From positions 739,565 through 803,564 of the forward strand of contig LNGK01000006.1 of the NCBI GenBank assembly GCA_001510575.1: a stretch of DNA of 64,000 nucleotides, given 5' to 3'. The position numbers and the translations under genes were made by a program. Positions 24,587-33,684 of this stretch are shown here, piece after piece; position 1 is the stretch's first letter; each line of letters starts with the position of its first letter. The notes beneath the pieces were generated by a model, which had not been told where the DNA came from, searched no databases, and saw only the letters and a list, made by a program, of their open reading frames with translations. This DNA comes from Knoxdaviesia capensis (Eukaryota > Ascomycota > Sordariomycetes > Microascales > Gondwanamycetaceae).

Positions 24587-25253
24587 AGTTACCAGCCTCG
24601 AGCCGAGCAATTAAAAAGATGCTCTCAAGAGTCCCCAGTTGCACTTCTACAGGAGGCTCTACGGCGGCTCGAAACCTTTCAGGCAGATCTGCGTGGACTG
24701 CGAGAAACCCTCGCCGAGCTCAAAGCAAGTACCAGCAAGCACCAACACGACCAAGACCAATATCGAAGCCAGGTCAAGAAAGCTTTCGAGGATCAAGATT
24801 TGAATCTCAAAGCAAGAGATACGAATCACCGGGCATTACTAACCAACGCCAAGGCCACTGACGGTACGGCACACATCAAACCATTGATGGCAGCCGTTTC
24901 CCGGCGACACTCTCTGATCTCAAGGCCTTGAGCTGGAAGTTTCGTTCTGCTTCTCTGTGTTCGTTTTTTATCATGCTAACTCCGTTGCAGCCGAGAGCGT
25001 AGCCCGTCTCCTGAATGCATATATATGGCTTAACGGTGCCAACCCCGAAGGCAGAACGGCCCATGATCCTTCGAAGGCACTTGGGGTTATCCGATTCATT
25101 GCCGCCAACTGTTACTGGTGGGGGGAGATTGTGGGTTGGGGGGTGAGTGCGTGGTGTGGCAGCCACCTCTTGCATTTCCAATATATCTGCCCCATGTTCC
25201 AGGGGCTGTGCCACGGTGATTCGATGCAAATTCCGATCGATTCCGGGTTGTGA
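24587..25253 (+). pseudogene. Possible coiled-coil gene or relic, no start codon
   Basis: An open frame follows an in-frame TAG at 24,584-24,586. It encodes a helical, heptad-rich stretch (LLQEALRRLETFQADL, LRETLAELKAS, SQVKKAFEDQDLNLKARD) and runs to a possible donor at 24,864. A very good acceptor (TGCTAAC...TTGCAG) ends at 24,990. Splicing 24,863 to 24,991 restores frame exactly and continues as AESVARLLNAYIWLNGANP and FIAANCYWWGEIVGWG. A phase-0 intron may follow (25,143-25,202); either way the frame stops at 25,253. No ATG exists in this frame. The only nearby ATG with a good context (24,619) is one base out of frame. It is therefore a decayed gene, a gene with an unseen first exon, or an assembly slip. 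I recognise no family. Confidence 0.35.
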
Positions 25254-25855
25254 CCTTCTGGAACGTCCCACCGAGCGGGAATCGGGTGATGACGTTGGTT
25301 GCTTTGGTTTTTTTGTGGGAAGGGCATTAAAGCCACAGGTTTGAAAGACACTTTAACTCCGTGCATACCAGATATCTCTCAGCCATGACGTCGATCGTCA
25401 CCTGTAAGACTTATGAAATTCTCGAATAGGAACACAGGGTCCTCCCCTGTTCATGGCTAGGCCTTGATTGGGGTGATGATCTGGAACGTTGTTGGAGAGT
25501 CGGCAAGCGATTCAGGCATAAGAGCGTTATTAAATTACCGCAGCAGAGATCTGACTCCGGTCAAAAAGCAGTATCAAAGTACAATTCAAGCTGAGAACGG
25601 AACATTTTCTACCCAAGCATAATCTTGAATTAAAGACAGGGCCAGACATTCAATGATGATGCCAAAAGCGATTTGGTGAAAACGTCGGTAGCGGCCAAGA
25701 TGGCAAGCCAGCGCCACACCTGAAATCCTGCGCCACCTTTTGCGTGGCTAGTGTGGCTTGTCCACCAAATCACCACCTTCACCTTGAAGCTTGCTTAATT
25801 CACACATTCGTCTTCCTCCATCACCATCCCACAATCTCCCCACAAACACACAACC
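25254..25855. other. Intergenic, promoter of Kin28 gene
   Basis: This 600-bp stretch holds the promoter and leader of the TFIIH kinase gene. No coding feature or repeat is seen. Confidence 0.5.
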
Positions 25856-27217
25856 ATGTCGGGATCTCCAATTGTTGCCCGATCGCCCTCGATACACCTC
25901 GGCCGGCCGGGCCGGTCGCCCCTCCGGCCATCGCCGCTCTCGCCCAGCAACGCCAGCGCCGGTCCTAAGCGGACGCTCGGCGCTCCGGCGGCGCTGTTCT
26001 CGGCCACCGCGACCACCTCCGCCGCGACAACCCCGGCCGCCTCGGCCCCTCTCCCGTCGTCGTCTTCCGCTACTCCTGCCGCGACTTCTGCAGCTGCCGC
26101 TCCCGACAACGCCGCACCCCCCTCGTCGCTCGACCTCGCCGAGATGATGAACGACGCCGAAAAGCTCAAGTACGTGCGCACCAAACGCCTGGGCGAGGGC
26201 ACCTACGCCGTGGTGTACCTGGGCCACCTCCGATCCGACCCGAGCCAGCGCGTGGCCATCAAGAAGATCAAAGTCCAGCGCGACTACATGGACGGACTAC
26301 CGCCCGACGCGGTGCGCGAGATCAAGCACCTGCAGGAGCTGCAGCACCCAAACATCATCTCGCTGCTGTCGGTGTTCTCGTCCAAGGACCAGAACCTCAA
26401 CCTGGTGCTCGAGTACCTGCCGCTGGGCGACCTGGAGATGCTGATCCGCGACACCAACGCCGTGCGCTACGGCGTGCCCGACATCAAGGCGTGGATGGGC
26501 ATGCTGGCGCGCGCCGTGTGGTTCTGCCACGCCAACTTCGTGCTGCACCGCGACATCAAGCCGAACAACCTGCTGATCAGCGCCGACGGCGAGGTCAAGC
26601 TCGCCGATTTCGGCCTCGCCCGCGGCTTCGCCGACCCGCACCAGATCATGACGTCGCAGGTCATCACGCGCTGGTACCGCCCGCCCGAGCTGCTGTTCGC
26701 CGCGCACCACTACGCCGGCGCCGTCGACGTGTGGTCGGTCGGCTGCGTGTTCGCCGAGCTGATCCTGCGCACGCCGTACCTGCCCGGCGACACCGACATC
26801 CACCAGATCGAGCTGGTGTGCCGCGAGTTCGGCACGCCGACCGACGACTCGTGGCCGGGCGTCACCTCGCTCAAGGACTTCCACGCCGTGCCGTCCGAGC
26901 CGTTCGCCGCGCGCCCGCGCGAGTACTTCCAGTCGCGCTTCGCCATGATCGGCCAGTCCGGCGTCGACCTGCTGCTCAAGATGCTGGTCATGGACCCGCG
27001 CCGCCGCATCACCGCCGTCGACATCCTGCGCCACGACTGGTGGAAATCCGACCCCAAGCCGCGCGCCAAGCGGGACCTGCCACGCAAGGCACCGACGGCT
27101 GCCCCTGCCGCCGCCGCCGCCGCTGACGGCAAGGCCGGAGATAAGCGGAGACCCGGGCTTGCCGACGACGACCGCGCCGCCCGGATCGCCCGCAAGCTAG
27201 ATTTCACCCAGCAGTAA
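25856..27217 (+). CDS. KIN28: TFIIH cyclin-dependent kinase (CDK7/Kin28)
   Basis: This is the catalytic subunit of the TFIIH kinase module, which phosphorylates Ser5 of the RNA polymerase II CTD with cyclin H/Ccl1. It is intronless and 453 residues long. The glycine loop LGEGTYAVVY begins at residue 112, the catalytic lysine of VAIKKIK is K136, and the PSTAIRE-like helix is PPDAVREIKHLQEL. The catalytic loop is HRDIKPNN (D233) and the metal-binding DFGLAR has D251. The T-loop MTSQVITRWYRPPE carries T266, the equivalent of human T170. Residues 1 to about 104 are a Pro/Ser/Ala-rich extension absent from the roughly 306-residue yeast Kin28, and a basic Ala-rich tail follows the kinase domain. 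The start is the only upstream in-frame ATG with a good context (aaccATG). The gene is convergent with recyclin and has very GC-rich codon use. Confidence 0.93.
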   Translation: MSGSPIVARSPSIHLGRPGRSPLRPSPLSPSNASAGPKRTLGAPAALFSATATTSAATTPAASAPLPSSSSATPAATSAAAAPDNAAPPSSLDLAEMMNDAEKLKYVRTKRLGEGTYAVVYLGHLRSDPSQRVAIKKIKVQRDYMDGLPPDAVREIKHLQELQHPNIISLLSVFSSKDQNLNLVLEYLPLGDLEMLIRDTNAVRYGVPDIKAWMGMLARAVWFCHANFVLHRDIKPNNLLISADGEVKLADFGLARGFADPHQIMTSQVITRWYRPPELLFAAHHYAGAVDVWSVGCVFAELILRTPYLPGDTDIHQIELVCREFGTPTDDSWPGVTSLKDFHAVPSEPFAARPREYFQSRFAMIGQSGVDLLLKMLVMDPRRRITAVDILRHDWWKSDPKPRAKRDLPRKAPTAAPAAAAAADGKAGDKRRPGLADDDRAARIARKLDFTQQ

Positions 27218-27668
27218 CGAGACTGGAACGATCATCCATCGATGGCTCCAGTATGAACAGCTCCTCACTACTAACGACTTCTTGAAACCGGCGTTCATAA
27301 TTTGCTGTTTGTTTTTCTTGTGTGTCTTTTGAGCTGTATCCAGCTCATTTCTTTTTCTCGGCTCATGGAGTTAGGCACGGGGGTTCTGTCTGGGCTAGGT
27401 TCACGGGAGTGAACCCCCAAAGTAAAATGCATAGCACGGATTAAATCAATCATAATTCAATACTGTTTCCTCTTAAAGACGGAAATATTCAATCGCATTC
27501 ACTTCATCATCTTGTGTGTATATATAACCAGTATGAGCGCATCTAGAACAGCACGTCAATATGTACATGACAGACGTTAAAAAAACCCCCCCCCCCGAGA
27601 CATCTTCAATGAACCCGTCCACGATATCTCCAACAAGCAACCAAACAACCACAGTCTGTCGTCACAGC
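27218..27668. other. Convergent spacer Kin28 / recyclin
   Basis: This 451-bp spacer between two stop codons is T-rich after Kin28, with a C run at 27,587-27,596. No gene is seen. Confidence 0.6.
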
Positions 27669-30600
27669 TCACATCACTGCACACTCCATGCCGTACATAG
27701 CCCGCTCTACGTCCCGGCGGACCTGGTACCAGTCGGCGCGGCGCTGAGCAAACTCATACACCTCCTCGGCCCGAAACACGCCCGCAAAGCGATCGCCATC
27801 AGCAATAACGGCCGCCATCTCGCGTGCGTGGCGCGCGGCATCGATAAGGTAGATCTGGCTCAGCTCGCGCAGCGCGGCAAAGTACGGCATCAGGTCGGTG
27901 TTGCGCAGCGACCGCGCAAAGTCCGCGTACAGGTTGGTGTCGGAGATCAGCTTGATGGCGCCGGCAGTGCTGATGCGCTGGCGCTTCAGGTGCTTGCAGA
28001 TCGCCACGAACAGCCGCTGGCCGACCTCGCCGTTGAACACGTCCAGCATCGACTTGTCGGTCGTGCCCACCAGCATACGCGTGTGCGACGACAGCAGCGC
28101 AACGACCCGCTGCGCCGTCGGCGTCGGCCCAATGTCAATGTCGCCGCCGCCGCCCTTCTCGAACGCGCTGCCGCTCGCCGCCGCCGGGTTGTAATCCGAC
28201 GGCAACTGCGTTGTGGCCTGCACGTACTCGACCTCGTCCATCAGCACGTCGATGCCCTTGTTCAGCCCTGCCGCGACGTTCTCGTCAAGCATCTGCTCGA
28301 ACCGCTTCTTCGCCATCGCTGCCGGGTCGAGAAAGTCGTTCTTGTCGACAATGCGCCGCGACGACAGCTGCTGCTCGTAGAACACGTCGATCATCTGCGA
28401 TATGAGATCTCCCACGTTTACCAGCTCGATAAACGTCACCAGCGGCGCCACGCTCGGCGTCCCTCCCGCCGACCCCGAGCTTTCTCCGGGGGCACTCTCG
28501 CCTTTCTCCTTGCTATCGTTCTCGCCGCCGTTCTTGCCGGGCGCCACATCTCGTGGGTTATACTGCGATAGATGCGAGATGGCCTTGACGAATCCCGTGC
28601 GCACATGGTGTTCGCCAAGCGACCGCAGAAGCGACACAAAGATAGCCGCACATTGCTCGCGCGCCTCTTCACCGGCCTGGCCGCCCAGCGGCATGATCAC
28701 CGACGCACGGCCAATGCTCGACTTGGCCATGTGCACAAGATCCAGCGCCATTTCAATGCTGAACAGTGACCGAATACCCTCCATACGCGATGCCATCAGC
28801 GCTGTCTTGGCTGCCAGTTCATCCGATGGCGCCTTAGGATCGCCCGGAAGCGGCGTTCTCCGGCCATCGGGTGCCACGGAGGACCCCGACGGCGTCATGG
28901 TGCCTGCGCCTGGGTTAGGACTGTGCGATCGTGACGGGATAGGCGAGGGCGCGATGGATGCCATGGGCTTGGCTGCGGAGGACGAGCTTCCGCCAAACGG
29001 ACCCGTCAACGGAATCGTCGGCAACGCCACCAGCGTCGGCAGGGACGGAAGCACGCTGACGGGCATCATCACGACCTTCTTGAACGTGCTGAGAAAGTCC
29101 TTCTTGTCGGCCTGGCGGTTGAAGTTGCCCAGGAAGAACGATTCGGCGCTCGCATCGTCGTCGCTCAGCTTCTTCTCCCACTCGCCCACCTTCAGCTCGG
29201 CCTGCTTCGAGAAATAGTCCAGCTCCTCCTGCAGATACGTGAAGAGATGCGGCTCAAACACCCGCAGCGTCATCTCCTTCACCCGGTTCTGTAGTGCCTC
29301 CACGCGCAGTTCTGCGTCTGTTTTCACAATGTCGGCCTGGCTGGGTTCGTGGGCCGCCCGGCCGCTGCTAGTCGGCCGGCGGCCCCATTTGCCGGATGGG
29401 GACAGCATCGGCGCTTTGATCGATAGCTCTTCGCCCTTGACATACTCGGGCAGTGGTGGCCGCAGAGACTGGAAGAACTGTAGGGCCTGCTCAAACACAC
29501 CAGAAACTGCTTTTAAATACACCTGGGTGTCACGCTCGTGAGCATCGTCAAACAGCGCAGCAGCGTAGTCCATAATCAGCTCCTCACGCACCCGCTCCAC
29601 TAGAGCCCAGAACACCGCCTCAGCCTGTGCCTCGGGGAAGATTTTCGACACAATGGCCGATTGCTCGTTCAGCTTCACAAGTAACGACTGGAAGAACTGG
29701 TGTGACGGGCCCAGGTTTATCTCGCCTTCCGCTGCCGAGTTCAGGCACGCACGCGAGTCCATGGCCATCAGGTCGGCGCTGTTGAAGATGGGGTGTTTGT
29801 CAACAAACAAGCCCGCGCCGGCCCCGCCGCCGTTCAGAGTGTGTAGCACGCCAGCGTATCGCTTCATACGGCCCTCGACATCCCAAAACTCGTAGCCCTG
29901 CTCAAACTCGCGCAGCACTGCTGTCTCGAAGATGCCCGTCATGGCGATGAGCTTCTCGTGGCGCTGGGTGGCTCCGTCGGCCCAGTCGCTGTGGGCAAAC
30001 ACCGACAGGTTGGCCAGCATGCGGGCCTGGCGCTCGGGGTCGCGGAACACTTTGAACACGGCCGGGTCGGCGTGGCTCTGGGCCTGCACGAGGTCGAAGT
30101 AGAACGGGGCCAGCACGCCGTAGATCTTCCCGAACTCGGCCCGCGCCTGGCCCCGAACACTCCGGGCATTCTTTAGTACGTCCAGCATGGCCTGTGGGTC
30201 TCGAACCGGGTCCTTCGATGCCGCCATCACCGACACTTCGGCAAAGCCGTCGCTCCGCGTAATGGCAGCGTTGGCTTGGGCGGCCTGCTGCCGTTGCTCA
30301 GCTTCCTCAGCCACAGCGTCAAACAGCGTAGTCGACCCCGGTGGAGGGGGGATCCCGCGCCGGCCAGCGTCCGCATGACCCGGTGCCACTACCGCCCCAC
30401 CAGCTCCGACACCACTCGCTGCTGCTGCGGCGGCTTGCTGAGCAGAAAGCGTTTCCCGCCTCCGACGCACCGCCAGCTCGAATGTTTTCCGCGCCTCCGT
30501 TTCATCCCAGCACCCCATGCTCTTCAATCGGGCTACCCACTTTGTGTCGTCATATACCATTTCCCGGAATCGGCGGGATACTCGAGCGGCTCGCATGAGG

Positions 30601-30850
30601 TCGGGAATAGGGAGGTAGTCCAAGATAGTCACGATGATCTCTACACAGCAAGCACACATGAAAATCACGTCACACCAGGTCAGCATATAATCAGGCACAC
30701 ACAACACGTTCGTCACGAAAGGCACGAGCTAAGGAGGAGTCCCGTACCGGCGGGCAACGACGCCCGACTGTCCAGCATCTCGGTGGCTTTGAGAGCCGTC
30801 AGGATGCTCCCGTTCAACGGCCGGCCGTGGCCGGGCCGGGAACTATACAT
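27669..30850 (-). CDS. RCY1: Recyclin-1, F-box and Sec10-domain protein
   Basis: Recyclin is an F-box protein needed for recycling of endocytosed membrane proteins (for example v-SNAREs) from early endosomes. Two exons, 30850-30748 and 30640-27669, give 1,024 residues. The phase-1 intron (107 bp, donor GTACGG, acceptor TAG) lies inside the F-box and reconstitutes LPAEIIVTILDYLPIPDL (about residues 32-49). RVSRRFREMVYDDTKW completes the F-box. The rest is the exocyst Sec10-like helical region (for example VYLKAVSGVFEQALQFFQSL and DFLSTFKKVVMMPV), interrupted by a Pro/Ser-rich loop. The protein ends in ECAVM, a CAAX box, matching the prenylated C-terminus of yeast Rcy1 and supporting membrane attachment. 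The ATG at 30850 is the first in frame; upstream in-frame sequence has only a TTG. Third-position GC is highest in the last kilobase. Confidence 0.94.
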
Positions 30851-31723
30851 GGCCGAAGACGGAGCTGTGAGGGCCAGCCGTCTTGGCACCTTGTGGGACA
30901 AGCTTCGGAGATTTTCGGTCTTGTTTGTCTTTCGTGGAGTGTCGGCGAAACTAAAACGAAATTGAGATGATGAAAGGGCGCTCTGGTGGCGTGAAGTGAA
31001 GAATGTCTTAGGGCGGCGACGTCAGAAGTCTGGTGATGGTGGGATGGAGTCAGTGAATGGATGATTCAAGTGAGGAAAGAGGCGCTTTTGACAGGTTCAG
31101 CTCAGATCGGGAGTTCTTCGTTGGTTCATAAGAAGTTAATCGAGTATTCGTAAAAAGCTCAACATAAGTTGAGAATGGCCTCCTTGAAAGACTTCATGAT
31201 CCAGTCGAAGTGAGTTTAGCTGGATTTCGGCGGTGCATTTGTGGAACACGAACTTATGGCCTGGGGGGGGTTTCTAACTCGGAGACAAGTGGTACCAGCT
31301 GGGGCCAGCTGTACAGCCCTTTGAACCCTAGTCTCACGACTCTGTTAGGGTTATCATCCACCACCAAACGCACCAACTTCACCGGCTCCATGTTCACAGG
31401 AAAGATCAGATATATATAGAAATTAAAATCAAACCAGATATTGCTTCTTCGAGATTTTTTTTATGAACAAGAACTCTTTGCCACACGCCACACGTTTGGG
31501 GGAAGATACAGATCACAAAACCGCCGAATGAATGCATGCAAACGCAATCCACCAGATCCTCCAGCAACGAATGGCTCAATGAAGAGAGTACAAGAAGGGT
31601 GATTCCCCACAAGATCATGAGAAGAGAAAAAAGTCTATGTATGTGAATTTCAATACAACTTGGTATATAAGTCAAAATGTCGAGTTCGGTCCACTGATCC
31701 CAGTAGCAAAATGAACAGATGAT
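30851..31723. other. Intergenic, recyclin promoter
   Basis: This spacer between tandem leftward genes holds the promoter of recyclin and the 3' flank of aspartokinase. Telomere-like motifs AACCCTAG and TTAGGGTTA lie at 31,324-31,353. No gene is seen. Confidence 0.5.
31324..31353 (-). promoter_or_regulatory. Paired telobox-like motifs upstream of recyclin
   Basis: AACCCTAG and TTAGGGTTA lie 14 bp apart in opposite orientation, about 475-500 bp upstream of the recyclin ATG. They resemble binding sites of telobox Myb proteins (Tbf1/Teb1/Tay1 type). Function is inferred from sequence only. Confidence 0.4.
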
Positions 31724-33684
31724 CTACTGGAGGAAGGTGAAAAGATTGGTGTGCAGGATATTCATGGCTCTGGTGGCATTCTCGGCGTTGATGACACAAG
31801 ATATGTTGATCTCGCTCGCTCCTATAAACCCAGTGCGTCAGCAATGGTACAACGGAAAGGGTGGGACGGAAAAGGAGATATTCGCTTACCCTGAGAAATC
31901 ATCTCAATGTTGACGCCATGCTCGCCAAGCGTGGAAAACATACGCCCAGCAATACCGATCATCTGCTTCATCTCCGCACCAACAAGACTGAGGATAGCCA
32001 TGCTGTCGAGTACGGTGACGTCGCCGCACTCGCCCAGATCCCGCGTAGCGTTGTTGAACACCTCACGCTCGGTGTTCGCCGCGTGGATGGCCAGCGACAC
32101 GTGCACCTCGGACGTCGAAATGAGGTCGACAGAGATATGGTAGCGGTCGAGGATGGCGAAGATGTGGGCAAAGAAGCCGTGCGATATCGACCGCTTGTTG
32201 GAGAGCACGTTGATTATCGAGATGTTGTCCTTGATGGTCACCGCCGTGGGTCGCTTTGGCGTAGACCGGCGCTGGATCGGGCTGCCCCCCGTGGCTCCGG
32301 CAGATCCGGCCCGCTGCAGGCCCTGGCTAGCCGTAAGGCCCAGGTCGGGAACCACAATGGTGCCGTTGCCCTGGGGGTTCTTCACGTTCTTAATGCGGAT
32401 GGGGATCGGGGGATCGGCGCGGATCACCTGGTCCATGGTGAGATGGTGGATCACCTCAGAGCCGTAGAACGTGAGCTCAGCAGCCTCGGCAGGGGTGATT
32501 GAAGACAACAGCCGTGCGGTGGGGACCTTGCTGGGATCGGCAGTGAAAATTCCATCAACCTCCTTCCACACCTGAAGTTCGTCGGCCTTGAGAGCCACGG
32601 CGCACAGCGCAGCGCAGAGATCCGTGTAGCCACGGCCAACGTCTCCGTCAATGAGACTTCCGGGAACGTTGCCGAAGAATCCGGTAACTACAGGGACACG
32701 GGGTCCGCAGGACAGAATCTTCTTCCGGAAGACAGCGGCAGCATCAACGTAGAAAGCACGGTCCAGTCTTGACGCCGGGTCATAGTGGAGGACATCAGAC
32801 AGATCGACATACTCGGCGTCAACGCCCTGCTCAGGTGGCATCAATCTGGGATTAGCGTTTCTCCTCCTCCACGATGGCCGTTCAAGCACATACCTTGTCT
32901 TGTAATAGCGCAGTCATGAAGCGGCAGCTCAGCTTCTCGCCAAAGCTGACGACGCGATCCTTTGCGCGCGAATTCACTTCAAGGTTGAAGCGCTTAGCCG
33001 CAACGATGTATTCGTACAGTTCGCAGCATTCGTCCTCCATGGCCTTTGCGACAGTCTCTTTCAACTTGACATCCTGGACGTATGTCTTCACAGCGTTCAC
33101 GTGGTCCTCCGAGATGGTGTCAATAAGAGCCTTGACTTCCTCAACCAGGCGGCATTGTGTCTCGTCGTCCCCCGCATTTGATACCACGGCTTGTAGCTTT
33201 GAGAAGACTCCAATGAGACTTTGCATAATAGGTTAGTTAGTTGGTGATCATATGCAAACACGGAGATGCGTGTCTGGAACAAACTCTAGGCGACGTACCG
33301 ACTTGTGGTGCCCTCGACCTTCTTCCCAGTACTCCGGGCTGAGCAGACAACGACAATCTTATTCCGTGGGAGATAGTCCCTATAAAAAAGGACAATAGAT
33401 GTCAATGGTTAGGGCTAGATCGCATATATAATTGGACAGTCCCATGTCCACCGCCCAGTGATATCTTGAAAACCGAGGGATTATCATTTACCGAACAATT
33501 TCGACGGCAATCTATTGGGTTCGATATCAGCTGTTTGTCCAATCAAATCTGCAGATACCAAACTCATCAGGCACGGATTTTTACTCACCTGCACAGGAAA
33601 CTTGCCAACACTTGTTCCGCCAAACTTCTGAACTACCCAGCCATTTGGCGATGAGTTTGACGCGACGGAGTTTTCTAGTGACAT
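31724..33684 (-). CDS. HOM3: Aspartokinase
   Basis: Aspartokinase phosphorylates L-aspartate, the first step to threonine, methionine and isoleucine in fungi. Six exons are used: 33684-33589, 33511-33492, 33379-33299, 33218-32894, 32826-31890 and 31821-31724, giving 518 residues. The N-terminal KFGGTSVGKF is the amino-acid kinase signature. IVVVCSARSTGKKVEGTTSRL, split over exons 3 and 4, forms the nucleotide loop. FFGNVPGSLIDGDVGRGYTDL and EVDGIFTADP belong to the aspartate-binding region. Two ACT regulatory domains form the C-terminus (SIINVLSNKR onward and MISQGASEINISCVI), as in the threonine-inhibited fungal enzyme, and the ending NILHTNLFTFLQ is typical. Exon 2 is only 20 nt. A CCAAT/CACGTG cluster about 1.2 kb upstream may be its promoter. 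Confidence 0.97.

Noticed and set aside
27561..28571. 336-codon + strand frame over the recyclin 3' end
   Set aside because: It lies opposite a convincing coding exon with the conserved C-terminus and CAAX box; the composition is a shadow of the GC-rich antisense strand.
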